Counted from the first letter of the stretch, positions 1 through 13,767 are shown. The stretch: 64,000 nucleotides of DNA from Nemania diffusa (GCA_038501195.1 JBBPUQ010000008.1:662001-726000); one strand, 5' to 3'. Made by a program: numbers and translations. Notes: generated by a model not told the origin, from the letters alone.

Positions 1-48
1 AGATAGAAACCCCCACACCAAACCTGGAAGCCTCTGGTAGAAGTCAGA

Positions 49-696
49 ATGTGTCTCAAGATTGTAACTCACACGATTGTGTGTGACGTACGACCCGTGA
101 TGCGTCATCCATCCAATCCGACTTCACATATCGTTGACCCTTTCAGTGTTCTGTGGGATAAAGGCTGCGCTGCAACCGCTTCAAAGCCCAGCGGAAGCCT
201 CCAGTGTCCAGTACACGATTGTTGTCATATCAGCACCCGCACGTTTCCGTGCGGCTGTGGTAACGTCGTCGGATACCACCGCTACCTACCTGCGAAGGTG
301 CCATCCGCATACACGATAGATGCCGCCCAGCTCCCAAGTCCGGGAGTCTGGCGTATCCTACAAAACCTCGATGACTTAAGCTTCGCGACTCCAGCTCAGC
401 CTGCTCCATCCGAAGAGCTACAGATCGCGCGTTTAGGGCTTCAATACGCTATTGATCTACTAGGCTCGGTGGCCAAGGAGCTTGAGGCTGCTTCTAGGAA
501 GAGAGATTTGAAGGAGCAAAACATGAAGAATGGAGCTCCGTACGAGAAGGAGCTCCAGGCTGCACAAAAGGAGCTAGAGCGCTTGTCAAGCGAAGCATGG
601 GATATACAGACTACATACTACACATGGGTGAGCACGGTGGAGAAATTAGAACAGCTAGAGTCTGGAAAGGTCTCTGCTGTCGAGCTGTCGGCTTAA
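49..696 (+). CDS. Orphan Cys-rich / coiled-coil protein, 215 aa
   Basis: An uninterrupted frame opens with ATG at 49 and ends with TAA at 694-696. Residues 1-75 carry many Cys and His residues, including a CPVHDCC cluster and a CGCG cluster, suggesting a metal-binding or disulfide-bonded N-terminus. Residues about 120-205 are rich in Leu, Glu, Lys and Ala with heptad spacing, so a coiled coil is likely. The general plan (short Cys-rich head, helical tail) recurs among lineage-restricted fungal proteins, but I do not recognise a named family. No signal peptide is evident. An upstream exon beyond the window edge cannot be excluded. Function unknown. Confidence 0.6.
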   Translation: MCLKIVTHTIVCDVRPVMRHPSNPTSHIVDPFSVLWDKGCAATASKPSGSLQCPVHDCCHISTRTFPCGCGNVVGYHRYLPAKVPSAYTIDAAQLPSPGVWRILQNLDDLSFATPAQPAPSEELQIARLGLQYAIDLLGSVAKELEAASRKRDLKEQNMKNGAPYEKELQAAQKELERLSSEAWDIQTTYYTWVSTVEKLEQLESGKVSAVELSA

Positions 697-1090
697 ATAA
701 AGGCGCGTCTCAACACCTTAGATACAAGAAGTTTGAGAGATACAGTAAGACAATCTTCTTGTACGGTTTCCAGCGATATAAATGAATTTATATATAATTT
801 ATGCGCAGAGAAATAAGTAGATATCTTAATATCAGTAAAATTATCATTGATCTTAAACGTTACACAACTGAAAGCAGATATATGAGAGAAAGTGGCTGAC
901 ATGACGTAGAGGGGTGAACCTTGCCTAAGTAGGAAAATGAGAAAACCTTCGTCAAGATATACAATCTGAATGGAGCGCCACTATGTACGATTGAGCTGCC
1001 TACCCCAACACAATCCACATCATCAAGTCTATCCATCTCATCAATTGATTTTCGCCGTTTTATAAGTGTCATCAAATCATAATCAGCAAT
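697..1090. other. Intergenic spacer / GST promoter
   Basis: AT-rich spacer between two co-oriented genes. It should contain the 3' UTR of the upstream gene and the promoter of the glutathione transferase. No clear TATA box or other element is recognised. A minus-strand open frame at 860-1213 overlaps GST exon 1 and is treated as chance. Confidence 0.5.
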
Positions 1091-1857
1091 ATGGCAGCAG
1101 AAGCGGAAAACAAGCCGACCCTCCAGCATCTCAACGTACGTGTATCCCGAGATATGAGCGTCTTGGCAGCATAGTACAGTGATCTCTAACAGCAATCTAG
1201 AACTCACAATCACAAACCATCCTCTGGCTTCTTGAAGAGCTAGAAATCCCCTACAACCTCAATCTATTCGAGCGCGAGAAGAACCGCGCGCCCGAGAGCC
1301 TCAAGTCGACGCATCCCCTCGGCAAGTCCCCGCAGCTCATCACCGCGTCAGGGCGCGTCATCATCGAGCGGTCGGCCATCGCAGCCTACCTCATCGCGAC
1401 ATACGACAGCGCGGGCAAATTCAAGGTCTCCGGCCGCGACGAGCAGCACGATGCCGTGCGCGAGCAGGAGCTCGTGGGGTTCGCTGAGGCGAGCTTCAAC
1501 ATGACGGCGATGACGGCGATGATGTTCTACTACCTGAAGGCTCTGTCGCCCTTCTTCATACGGCCCCTCGTCGCGGCCGTGAGCGCTATGATCCACCTGG
1601 GCTATGTCGACAAGGAGTTCGATGCGCAGCTCAAGTATATGGATGGCCTACTCGAGGGCCAGGAGTACTTCATGAGCGATGGGAACCCGACGCGCGTGGA
1701 CTTCGTGATGCTGTTCTTCGTGCAGTCGGTGTACCAGAGCAAGGTCGTGGACATCGCGCCGTACCCGAACGTGAAGGCGTGGCATGATCGCTGCGTGGCT
1801 AGGCCAGCGTGGCAGCGGGCTATGGAGAAGGGTAACGGGTACTCACTCAGCCTCTAA
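1091..1857 (+). CDS. Glutathione S-transferase, GTT1-like, 233 aa
   Basis: Two exons: 1091-1135 and 1201-1857, with a 65-nt intron (GTACGT...CTAG) between complete codons. Splicing joins LQHLN to NSQSQTILWLLEELEIPYNL, the hallmark start of fungal GTT1-type GSTs, where the Ser/Gln-rich turn lies next to the glutathione site. The N-terminal thioredoxin-like half spans about residues 8-90 and contains HPLGKSPQL and the ERSAIAAYLI segment, equivalent to the E-S/A-I glutathione-contacting motif. The all-helical C-terminal domain covers about 100-220 and ends with YPNVKAWHDRCVARPAWQRA. Length fits the family (about 220-240 aa). Expected role: cytosolic or membrane-associated conjugation of glutathione to electrophiles, or peroxide detoxification. 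Start chosen because it makes the typical short N-terminal leader. Confidence 0.93.
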
Positions 1858-4000
1858 GTTCACATGTCTTGCTTAGAAGTGGTTGCAGCTCATATAGCGC
1901 CATTCATAGACAAATATAACGCAACTCTTAGTCGCAAATCTCAAACAAAATGAGCCGCCCTCAAGGTGCCGACATATAGTTAGTTAATCAACCACACGGG
2001 TCCTCCGGATCAAAGAGGTTCCTTTTCCTTTTGGCTCAGTCCTACTATATAGAAATTACAATGTGTGAATGGGGTGAGATACTACACAAAAGTGAGATTT
2101 CTCGGTAGGATACACCGACAAAGTGTCTGAGACTTGCATATTCTGTAATAATACGGTGAACCGCCTTAGCCTGCGACTGATTATATGATGACAGCATATG
2201 CTCGACCCATTAGTGCCCGGATCATGTCGCACACTAGGATGTACGGTGAAGAACTTAAACCTACGACTTCTTGGTGAGTTACAGCCCTAGAGATGTCCTA
2301 GACCTCTCAGACACACCGACTTTATAGTAGCACGTCCGCGTGTATAGAAAAGACAATACGGCTAGTGTTGCTAGTTATAGTGAGCATGAATGTTAGATGA
2401 TCACAGGTCTATACAAGTAGCTAAATGAACTACGCAGAGGGTTAGTCGGGAAATAGCACACATCGTCTGCACAGCACAGCTTCGGGAATTTTATATTGTC
2501 CTGTCTTGCAAACTGAAATCTGATAAGAGATTGGTCAAGATGAAGTGACCATTATTAACAGCTTGTAACTTATAATAAAACCTATTCTACACCTTCCCCA
2601 GACCTTGAAGACACCACCGGGTATCAAAGGACTTTGCATAAGTTGAGCTATCGGAAATTCATCTGCTCAGTCATACTACATAGTTATCATTACACCTAGC
2701 CACAGGTCAGGCAAAAACGCCCTCGTAAGCAATCCCTCGTAGCTGCCCTTCGGGTTACAACATAATGAAGCCTCACACGAGCCCTTTGAGCCTTAGAATC
2801 TGTTCCACTGCATCAAGTCTGGCTGTGAGTTACATTCAGGCTTCAAAGCCGCGGCGTTACACAGTTGGTATGAGTAACATATTTATTAGCTCGCATGACT
2901 ACATCCCGGTCATCCGGAGTTCAGAGACGAAACGAAATGACACGGCAGTTTGGAGCAGTTGGGTTGCACGATGCGACTCTTGCTGCAGTTGCAGTGTCTC
3001 GGAATTTGATAGCTAAATATAGCGCCCAGGTTTACGCATGGAACTCAAGTTCGAGCCGGGCCTAGAGCTAGGGCATATATGCTTTCGGACATAGTAGCAG
3101 TCATAGTGTAAGAGTCCGGATGGCGTAGTGACTATGCGACGCTCATTAGATTTAGTGTGAGCCTCATTTCGGAGATTGCTGCCGCGTGGATCTTGCGAGG
3201 CGGCGAGTGAGTCATCGCCATTCGTCTGACGGCCCGTTTCGACAAGTGTAAGCGTCTAATCCACGGTTTGGAGTAAACTGAACAACAAGCAAAGCTGTGA
3301 CTCGACAGACACGCTCCACGAAACCCTATTGGATATATCGGAGGCCTCCCATCGTTAACCTCGCCTCATACACTGTCTCTAACGACGGGCTTCAACACGT
3401 GCTCATGAAATCCTCCAGCTCACAATTTCATGAGCTACCTAGAGCGGCTAGTAACACCTCACGAAGTGATCGTCAAATCTAGTTTGGACATGTCTCATTG
3501 CGCGTAGGATCAATCGCTTGAGTTAGATGCCGACGTAATTTTACTGCTCCGTAGGGTAGTATTGTGTAGGCAGTAAGAGTGACGAATATAATAACAATGA
3601 TCAAAAGTTCACTGCGATATCAGATTTGGGGTCTAAACCTAGATAACTGACTGTATGACTCTACATATGCTACGAGGTAAGCGAGATCGTTGACGATCTG
3701 CAGCTAATGAGTCACTTGACGACCACCGATCTCACCAGTTCATCGTGAAACACACACCCAGTGCGCCAACACTGTTGAATATAATCGCGAATAAATATAA
3801 ACAAATATTATCTCCTGTGGCTGAGGCGATATATGAGCATGAGGGACGTGTGTATAGAGAAGTGGCAAATCACGGGACGGCGGGTGAGGCTCGAGGCCGT
3901 GTTACCTAACTAAACACGGCCGCAGGCAAATTCACAACACCGTGATAGGACACACCCCCCATCAGCCGACGCGAAGGCTTCGAGTCATCGTAGACCAACG

Positions 4001-4026
4001 CGACGACGACGACGCCGACGACGACA
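4001..4026. repeat. (CGA)n microsatellite
   Basis: Imperfect trinucleotide run of CGA units in gene-free DNA. It would encode Asp or Arg runs but is not inside a credible gene. Confidence 0.7.
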
Positions 4027-4920
4027 CACGAAGCCTCGACGCAGGCCTGCCGCCAAACCTACCTATCCAGACAGCCGCCCCGTCCTCCGCCGGGTTTGTG
4101 CGGTGTGATAGGGGCTGGCCTAGGCTGACAGGAAACGACTCGCCATCCAACCAAAGCCCGTAAGCGGGCATGCCAATCGGCAGCCCTAACCCGCACACGC
4201 ACACACGCACACCTCTCTCTGGCGTCCGCCGTCCTTTTCGCAATTCCAGTTGGATAGAAGCCAAGTCGTCGCGTGGGGTGGATCTCGTTCTCAAACTTTT
4301 TTTTTCTTTACCCTGCTGCCTGGTAGGTACAGCCCAGCTAGACCCGTCACCTAACCATGTCCGTTCAGCTCCCCCCAGCAGCAGCGCAGCGCGCGAAACA
4401 AAACCTTCCGTACTATCCGGAAACGAACGGGCATGCGGTAAGCGGTTGCTGTTCCTCCACTGAGAAGATAGAGGGGGAGCGAGCGAGGAGAGAGAAGCCC
4501 GCGGGCCTGCCAGTCACCATCGCACACATCGACAAGGCCCCCGGGATGTTGTAATCCCGACGGCCCTACTACCTACCTACCTACGCTACGCTACTTGCCT
4601 GCGCGCGCAAAGATAGCGGTGGGTAGGGCGTCGTGTCCGCTGGCTGTGGAAATGGGCCACCATACATATAGCTAGGTCTTTCGTTTTTCCCTAGGTGGCG
4701 ATGCCGGAGGGCGCGAGACCCTGTCTGTTTATTGGTGGTGTTTGGGTACGCATAGGTTAGTCGGCTTATCAAATTTTTGCAAGTAAAGAAAAAAAAAAAA
4801 AACTGGTTTGGCCGCTTGTCGGAAGGGGGGCGAGCCGCACATGCCAGCCACCTCCATTACCTCTGTTGAAACTCGGCTCGACTGTGGCCTGTGACATCAG
4901 CTGGGTACTCTGTAGTAGAA

Positions 4921-4945
4921 AGCAGCAGCAGCGGCAGCAGCAGCG
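4921..4945. repeat. CAG-rich trinucleotide tract
   Basis: AGC/CAG units interrupted by CGG. It lies in gene-free DNA next to an A-run, with no coding frame supported. Confidence 0.65.
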
Positions 4946-5884
4946 CAGCGTAACAAGCTGGGCATTAACATACGTAGGTATGCCTGGCGTATTCACTGTG
5001 AAACGCCCAGGCCTGCGAATCACTAGATAGGTGTGCGGCCAAATTATTAGTCGCTAGAGGGTGGCAGGTAGATGACTAATAGATGGCGGCGCGCGGGAAG
5101 AAGGTATGTAGGTAGCAGTAAGTAGGCACGTAGGTATTTGCCAGACATGATATGATATGATCGATACCTACCGCATTATGTGGAATACCCATTTCCCAAC
5201 TGTCGGGTTCTTATCACCAGGGCGCCCTACTTAGCGCTGCGTGTTTGACGTATAGATCTAGGGATGCCTAATAACGGGGCAGGGGGGGGAAGGGGTGGCA
5301 TTAATACCTACCTATATCGAGCAAATGTATCGATATGGATCGAGATAAGTTGGGTCGAACGGGTGGTAGGTGTAGTAGACAATAAGAAGTTGGCAATGCT
5401 TAAGAATATTCCACACGAAATCGAAAGAAAAGTAAGAATTTCATGACGTAGAGATTTGTCACTCAGGCAGGAACATGTCTCCAGCGCCGCGGCGAGCGAA
5501 GACGAAAAAGGGAAGCTTCCGGAATGAGTGGAGTGGCGAACTCCCGGACCTGTCGTCGTGTTGGTCGTCGAAAAAGCTCGCGTGGCCCATGTCACACCTT
5601 GGCTTGGCCATTCACATGTCCGGACGGGCGCTCAGCCACACTTGCGAAGCGCGTAATTCGGGCCTTGGTCTGGTCTGGTCAGGTCAGGTCTGGTCGTTCG
5701 CCCAGTGACACGTCAACAAGCATCTGCTTTGCTTTCGCTCGCTCGCTCGCTCTCTCTCACCCGAAAATCTGGGTTGTGAGAAAGCTCCTGAATATGTATG
5801 TGCCAATGAGACGGAGAGGAGAGAGAGAGAGAAAAAAACGAGGCAAACGTCGTGCATGCGGCATGCTGTCAAGACACACCCTGC

Positions 5885-6193
5885 TCATGTACCTACATAG
5901 TCCGGCTCCTGGTTTGTTTCTTCTCTATCTCTCACCATGATTGCGGCACCATAGGTGCGTCGCCGCTTGACCGGACCGCCGCCTGCAGCAGATGCAGGAG
6001 CGGAAGCAGGAGCAGCAGCGGCAGCATCAGCAGCAGTAACAGGCATTTCATCGCACAATTCCTGGTGCATAAATATTCCGTTGGGGCGCCAATATTGTTG
6101 CGCTGGCTGGCCGGCCGGCCTCTCTACTTGGGGCTCCGCCTGGCCTTGGGTGATATCTCGCAATAATGAAGTGCTGCCGTCCGTTATCTTCAT
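5885..6193 (-). CDS. Possible small orphan protein, 102 aa (doubtful)
   Basis: Minus-strand frame starting with ATG at 6193 and ending at 5885-5887. The middle is Gln/Pro-rich, followed by an Ala/Pro-rich segment, a GGGPVKRRR basic patch resembling a nuclear localisation signal, and an acidic tail. Composition is more protein-like than other frames in this gene-poor stretch, and it contains YWRPNGIFMHQE, which does not look random. However, the plus-strand frame over the same DNA is also open, the locus is GCA/CTG-rich, and no family is recognised. It may be a chance frame in low-complexity DNA. Confidence 0.2.
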   Translation of the reverse strand: MKITDGSTSLLRDITQGQAEPQVERPAGQPAQQYWRPNGIFMHQELCDEMPVTAADAAAAAPASAPASAAGGGPVKRRRTYGAAIMVRDREETNQEPDYVGT

Positions 6194-7959
6194 GGTACGA
6201 GCGAGAGGGAGCCAATATTCGAGGCCTCGGCACGCCATTGGATCAACACCTCGAAATCAGCGTGAGGACGATGGCCAGGTGAGGACAATGCATGGATCAG
6301 TAGATTGTACAACTCAGCAGATGTTCGACATTATCTTATGATAAGTCTTCACAATGCTACTTAGGTCAGTTATTTCCCACCACTTGGTTGGGTGGTCCTT
6401 TGGTAGTGCGCATGGTGGGTGTCAAGTACGATAATTCTGACTGGTCTTACTGGCTGGTCGCTCTCACTATCGGCTATATAGGGCCTAATTTTAAGTATAG
6501 TCATCATACCCATTACTTAGAGGGTTCGTGGTGTCTCGGTATCAACCCATCTCGCGCTATCTGGATCGTGATGCTAAGTACGTAGTAAGAGTAAAGCGGC
6601 AATAGGGAACCGATAAGTGTCAGCATTTGCAGCAGAAGCAAAGCCGCTTCGTTGTCTGTGCATGTCATCGTCGATAATTTCCCGCTCGCTGTAACAATTA
6701 TATCATTTTTTTATTCCTCTTCTCCGTTGTCGACGACGCTATGCGACGTCGCTGTCTTTATCCTGGGAGGGGCAGTCGCATGAGCATGAGGGGTTCATTT
6801 CGCGACCAGCTAGCCAACGATAAATTTTGATTTTCTCGATGCTGTTTTGTGCGCTGAGCTACGTCACGCCCACCGGGTTCTGCGAAATTGTGCCATGGGT
6901 TCTCCCTACAAGGGCCAGCTCGGCGAAATTACTTACAAGTATAGCAGCCGCCTCGTCTTCCTGCACACGAGAGCATGAAACAAATGCAGACCGCCCTCCA
7001 TACTTCACGAGCGACAAGTGTCGGTGAGTGACAACGGACGAGGATCTACTTGATAGTCGTGCCGTGTTGTCTGGTGAGGGCTCCTATTTTCGGCTCGACG
7101 CCAATGGGTTGTTTCTCCTTAGTTGACGATGTGTCAAAAAACAAGAGCTCGGTGGAGTGTGTCTAGACCGTTTCGGTCGGCCTATTGGGTAGGGGAGGGA
7201 ATAGGATGAAGAGGATCGATTAGTTAGTTAACTTGCTGCCGGACTCTGGTCATCTATGTACTGTATGTAGGTAGCAGGGTGTGTACTTTGGAGCATTACC
7301 CTGCAGAGCCCAAGTATGCGCCAATCGGGAGCGATAAAACTTCATGCGGCCTAAACGCGAGGCCTACAAATTGGCCATACATTCGACAGCATTTCCCTCA
7401 GCCCCATCAAATTGGACTTGAGTTGGACATCAGTGCATTGAGAGGACCAACGTCGGCCGGGCACCACGGCATAAACACGAAAAAAAGTACCACACCATGA
7501 CGTTCATTCTTTATGAGTCACCTTGATGGTAGACCGACGAGATCGGAGTACGTACTGGCTTGGAGGGGAGACTTTCTACCTAGTCGGTGTGAAGTTCACT
7601 GTCGAGAACTTAGATGGCCTGAGCTGGGCACGAGTATGAAACGAATAAAGCAGAAATTTCCTCGTTGGGAAGAGTTAAGTTGGTACAGAATAGTGCGCAC
7701 TAACCCCGACCGGTGAGAAATGCGACGGCAGAGGCGAGACCACAGGGATGTCTCTGCTGTATCTGGTTGACGGATGGTAATCTCTCATCAAAAGCAGCCT
7801 GGGTCTGCATGAGGTGTGCCGCCAACATGAAGGAATTAGCTTGAAGGGGTGGATATTAACTGCGTAACGCTAATTTCCCACGCCGGCCGATCCACATCTG
7901 TCGACGTGATGGACCGACCCGTGGTCGTGTGTGTAACCTTTTTGGCCTGAATACTAAGG

Positions 7960-7979
7960 AATAAATAAATAAATAAATA
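7960..7979. repeat. (AAAT)n microsatellite
   Basis: Five tandem AAAT-type units in gene-free DNA. Confidence 0.8.
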
Positions 7980-10900
7980 TCCTGATCATCGAGTCTCTGG
8001 CTAGGACAGTTCCGGAGATACTGTATGGGGCCAAGCCATGCGACCCCCCTGAAGTTGAGGCTGATGAGATGCCTAGCGTAGCGTGGTGTACATATGTACA
8101 CTATGTTCGGGACGAGATAAACCATGGCCGGCATGGTATCCGTGCTTTCGATGTTTACCATGCGCATAAGAGCCCCAAGCAGGCATCGTGTTGAGCCGCA
8201 CCCCTTTTCTCTAATTAAGCTTTGAGGCTCATCAATCGTCATCATGCGCTATCGAATGATACGTACGACACACGGCTTGATGGTTCTGGAGGATAATAGT
8301 CTTGTGATATCTACTATGTGACCGTCGCACAAGAGTCTGTGGTGTATACAAAGTAGACACTGAATTGTACACACCATCGTTTACTCAGTGTATCCTATAA
8401 TTATCTAGGTGAGTGTTGACAGCTGAACGTGTAGAGTCATCATCCATGGGATCAAGCCCACCGTCGCATTGTGGCCGATTCTAAGACGAATCGCAAAGCT
8501 CATCGAGGCTGGGAAGCTATCGGTAGGATCGTGAAAAAGAATTTTCATGGGTAAGGTCTTGGCCACGTTCGAACCGGGGCGGGTTTCGTGTAGGTGCCAA
8601 TGTGCTACAAATAACATGACGGAGACCTAATAATACCGAAACAATGTGTCGGCTTGAGACATGCTAGCCGACAAAATGAGCACCGTGCTCTCACAAGATC
8701 GCGCACCATCTTTCGATCCGTTTCCATTTGATCTACGCATACATAGGCGCGAGACCAACATGAAAATTCTACAGTTTGTTGTTGGAAGCAGATTTGTTTA
8801 AGTTGGTGCATATGTACACACTACCTATCTACAGCAAGAAACCATGTGGCAGATGACATGTTACTAACAACCAATCAGGGGGAAAAGTGTAACTTATTAG
8901 AATTATGCGATTTAATAGGTAAGTAAGTAGCGTATTACTGAGCCTATGCGTACTCATAGCTAGTGTAGACTACCTACTGTACTCTGTATCGACCACTCAA
9001 CACGCATTGTTGATGGCTGGCTCTTGGGTTGCTGATCCTGACTCAGCTCGTCTCTAAATTACGCCGAATGCAACGGTAATGCCTTGAAGTATCTAGGTAC
9101 CGGGTTCTGAGATGGCTGGTATTTTTGGTCAGCATTCTAGAACAGCATAGCGTATTTGGGCGTAGGAAGATGGCACTACCAATACTTAGTGTATAAGCTA
9201 TCAATCAATTAGGACATCATACCTCTAGTGATATAGCACCAACAGAAGGTAGTAAGTATCTAACGTAGTGCCGGCATGTTTAGTGTAAATAGTATACGTG
9301 GGTACTGGTTTAAATTCGTATGGCCTCTTCTCACTCGCATTTCGGGCGACCAGATCCAAGTCGCGGGATATGTATGTAAGTAGATAGGTTAGCTACTGCG
9401 TAGATAGCCGATCAAGTGCTTACATAGTGTGGCTAGATGACGATATAGAATGAGATATCCAGATTGTGTAGGATTCTACAAATAGAAGTGGTGGATATGG
9501 CTCCTTAATTCATCATTGGTAGAGAAGATTGGAGATGAGAGAAAGGGTGGGCAAGGTGGACAAGGTGGACACGCTATGCGGCGACCTCCACGTTTTTGCC
9601 TGGGCCTCTTCTTCCCCGCGATGCATGTGGAGGTGCAGATGACCGTAGGCAGCACGAACCAATCCCCGTTGAGGGGTTCAGTGAAAGACCATGTTTGATG
9701 AGGATGCGTGAATAGCTACCTGCGTGGTTTAAGTCGGTACGGGACGATGTCTTGAAGCTTAGTGTCGATAGTATGCATACTTAGTAGGTAACTCAAGCTA
9801 AGCTACCTAGGTATCTACCTACATGTAAGTAGGTACGTATTCGTTAGAACTCATCCGATGCACTTAATACACTGCACATACAGGACTGTAGTACTAACGG
9901 TAGGTATACTATTCACGGGCAATAGAACTCACTGTTAAGTGTCTCTTCCGTCACATCCGATACGGGTAAGCACCGAATACTACGCACCTACACACATATA
10001 GAATATCTATGTAAGCAGGCTGGGTAGTACGGTAGGTACCTCGCAGCTGTGATGTGATGGTGATGGTAGGGTGCTAGGAGGAGGCGTCCACTCTAGTTAC
10101 GGAATGCAAGCGCTCGATGAAACCCTGGTCCAATAGAAAAAAAGGTGTGTGTGCGAGAGCGAAGGTGTGAGTGTGTGTGAATGTTAGGTGTGCTCTATTA
10201 TGTATGTGTCCATTAACAGAACACTCCGACTATGGCGGAAAGTCTCTGGCCGCCGATTCGAGCTGAATCTCGGACCTTGGCCCAGATCTTCCCCAAAACA
10301 GGCATGTGTACAAATATGTACTGTAGTAAGTCCAGTGCTTGCTGAAGAAAAACAACGATAATCAAGTTGAGATGGGAGCTGGGAGTCCAATCCACACATT
10401 CTTATTGGCCTGGGCGATTCATCTGGTTGTACTAGACAGACAGACGGGCTACCAATGATCGCTCGTGCACATGTAGTACATACTATATAAAGATATTACA
10501 ATACAGAATAGATGATGCACGACATACAGCAGCTACGTGAGAAACCATGTACACCATCTACGACAAGACATCGGGTGGATATTACCGTATAGGTAGGTAG
10601 ACCAACCACCTCCAGCCTGTGCCTGGTATGCATGCCCCTCCCCCTCCTTCGGCCCAGAACGGAAGACAGGTTTGAACACCTGATGGGATTTGAGAAGTGG
10701 GGGAAGACTGAAGAAGAGGAAGATCACACATGATAACTGGTGATCTCACCCTCTTCCGCACTTATTCATAACTAAGGCCGCTGGGTGATGACGAGCGAAG
10801 GTTATCTTCTTCCCCTCTAGTCTACCCATCCTGTGTAAGTGACGCCGCCGCCTACGACACTTTCTTACCTTCTTACCTTCTTACCTATTTGCCGCAGGCC

Positions 10901-13683
10901 GGGCGTACATATTTGTGCCGTCTGTCATTCCTGCTCTCTATTCTGTATTATCCTTTGCAAGGTCGTCTTCCTCAAATTTGCTCGGTGGATCAAACTCGCG
11001 CATACCTAGTCGTGGTGCTCGTAGAAAGAGATCTGATCTAGGACAGCCCAGGTGTGTATCTTTTGCTTCACAGCCCACCTCACAGCCTGCCGATATCCGT
11101 TCGATCATCTCTTCATCGACCTCTGTCGCTGGCCCTAGCCAATTGCTCAATTGAGTGTTTGTAGCTGCTCTAGACAGTTTATTGGACGGCTGAACCACTT
11201 ACATCAGAAAACTGCATCTTCACTCGCGTGCGCTTCAATCGCATCAAAATCATTCTTTCTAATAATAATCTTGGCACAGAAACCAGAGACCAAGAATTGC
11301 CTACGCCAATTCCCTCAACAGGTGCTTAAACCTAGAAAGTGAGGTGTCAAGCTTGGTTGACTATTCACCATTTATTCCGCCGGTCCGTGCACTTTACAGG
11401 CAACAACAGGATTACGCTGCATCTGGAACAGCATCTGGAACTACCGGCACTTACTTGGCCAAGCTCTCACACCAATCGAGTCACTCTAGCCACTAGAGAT
11501 AAAACCACAACTCGTTTGACTACGTAGAGCGTTACGTACCTGCGTTTACCTACCTGGTATTGCGTATTAACCTGTATGCTGGCGCCTTGGTAATTGTTGC
11601 GCCAATTGTTGACAAACGCCACCGCACTTAAAAATTCAGTTTATCCTCGTCTCGCGCTTTTCCACGGCGGAAGCTGGCTGTGGAGTTTTCAGCCTCATCT
11701 TTTTATCGATGAATTACTATTGCGTACTCGGAAGAGGAAAATTTTCATCTTGACTTTATAGTCTGGACGACTAGGATAACGGTGGAATTATAACATTACA
11801 CGGACGGCGCGGACTTTAGCAGCCTCGGCAGCGCTCGTGTTTTGGACCTTGTCGCTCACTTACACCACATCTCAATCTCGCTAAACTCCGAACCAATTTA
11901 CGATCCTCGCACAGATCCCAAATCATTCCTGGCTATCCAGGACAACCCTGGCAGCACCGACGTCCTTCTTATCTGGCTACCTAGAGTAAGGTAGATGTGC
12001 GTATGCAGTGCATTTCGCACAGTTGTAGATTCCTCATAGGTATCTTTCGGGGTATCTTTTGACAGGGAATTACATACCAGAAGGGAAAATACTTTTCAAC
12101 TTACTAGGCATTGCACCCAAGTAAACCCGTCAACTCCCGAATTTGCCGATTTTCATCAGCGATTGACTATTACGACCTGATTACGCCACTGTATGAGGCT
12201 TTGAGGAAAGGCCCTGGAATCCTACCAAAGGGCTGGAATTGCGCATCAATCATCCATCGTATTCGCACCCGGTTGTCTGGAATCCCGAAGGCTTCGCCTC
12301 GTCCAGCAGCACTCTTCCCTTAACGGGATTGTATGAGGTTTACGTTGCTGGCTGTCTGTGGCGAATTACCCAAAAAAAAGAAGGAGAAGAGGGCTTGCGA
12401 TTGTTCTATGCTTACAATCAAATTGACTGATTGGAAGTGATTCATCGACCAGTCATTTCATGACGCACTTTCACATGACAGCAGCAAACGAGGCCAACAA
12501 AGAAGCCGAAGAAGAGCTGACCAAGAGGGCGACTTGCGATAGGCCAGAGCTGAAAGACAAACGCTGTCCACTGATCGAATGACTACAATCTACTGGGTTT
12601 AGGCACTATTAGTACAGAAGCGGACCTAAACTGGACGCCGGCGGAGAGTCTGTTAGCACCCGGTCCGCTGTGCCGGTAGAGCCAGTGATTGGTGCGAGGC
12701 GCTTGTGCTCTGTTGGGCAACAAAGTGCGAGACAGAAGCTTCTCGGACGTTGTGGCGGTGCCAGGCCAGATCGCAAAGCAGAATTACCAATCTGTCGAAA
12801 ACAAAGCTAGGCCGAAAAGGGTAGTTACTGGATTATCTCACTCCCCCCGGCCCCTCTTCTCTCGCCCCCACCCCCTTCTGGCACCCTGCCCCTTCGAGGC
12901 ACATAAGGCACTGTATACCTGCACACCACTAGTCGCCTGGCTTGCTAGCAGGTTTATTTGCCAAGGATCAGGGCTTCAGCGGGATCCGTCTGTGTCCTGT
13001 CCTCCCCTGCAAGCCTTGGCTGGGCCAACCCCCTTCGCGCGCAAAAGACCAGGGCCAAAAAAAGAGAGTGATTAAAAAAAACAATAAAATTTTTTTATGA
13101 AGGGACAGGGTGGTACCCACCCGGCCAGGCCCACCAGGACTCGCTACCTCAATCGCTCGTACAAAAGCGACGCACCCGCACCCACCACACATTCGCATGT
13201 CATTTTTTTCTCTCAATTTGGCTTCCGCCATAGCTCTGACTCAATCGCAACGACTTCGACGCCTGCTCGACCGCACCCGATCCCCATCGATATCGATCGC
13301 CCCAATCGATTCGTCACCGCCAGGCTAGATTTCGAGCGATCTAGCTACTTCTCGCGCATTCCATAATCAAGGTCGACAGTCCTCGGCTTTGATTATTCAC
13401 CTGCTGCACGCCATCCTCATCCTGGGGGATAACATCTTACGTTTATAGCATGTTCTCACAAAGAAGTCGGTCTTCCTCTCCTCTTCCTACCGACCACAAT
13501 CCCAGGTGACGGGCGTCACTCCCTACAGCGTCACGACATCAGGCGCCAGCAGAACTCTTCGAACAGCAGGAACCATATCAACCACGAAACCAACACCCCT
13601 CCTCACCACGCGCGCGGCCACGGGGGGCGATAGCGGAACAACAGCATTCGCTGGATAGGCAGATCTCGAATCGTCCATCTTCG

Positions 13684-13706
13684 CACCACCACCACCACCA
13701 CCACAC
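13684..13706. repeat. (CAC)n microsatellite in putative 5' leader
   Basis: Tandem CAC units about 110 nt upstream of the chosen start of the 433-aa protein. Probably transcribed as leader sequence; it has no coding support. Confidence 0.75.
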
Positions 13707-13767
13707 AGCGCGCGGCCTCGTCTCGTCCTCACGATCGAGACGTGAGCAGTCGGAACACCACCGCCAT

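Larger units (their letters stand above)
1858..5884. other. Gene-free intergenic DNA
   Basis: About 4 kb without a supportable gene. Open frames here are short and of random composition. It holds a (CGA)n tract near 4001-4026, a CA-rich tract near 4190-4215, CCTA tetramers near 4569-4585, a CAG/CGG-rich tract at 4921-4945, an A-run near 4787-4801 and TAGGTA motifs around 5100-5140. GC is moderate and not the extreme AT of repeat-induced point mutation, so this looks like long regulatory or untranslated DNA rather than dead transposons. Confidence 0.5.

Noticed and set aside
860..1213. 117-codon minus-strand frame across GST exon 1
   Set aside because: It overlaps the spliced start of a well-recognised GST and has no recognisable features.
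8568..8590. GTTCGAA resembling a tRNA B box
   Set aside because: The flanking bases do not pair into a T-stem and no A box or cloverleaf is present upstream.
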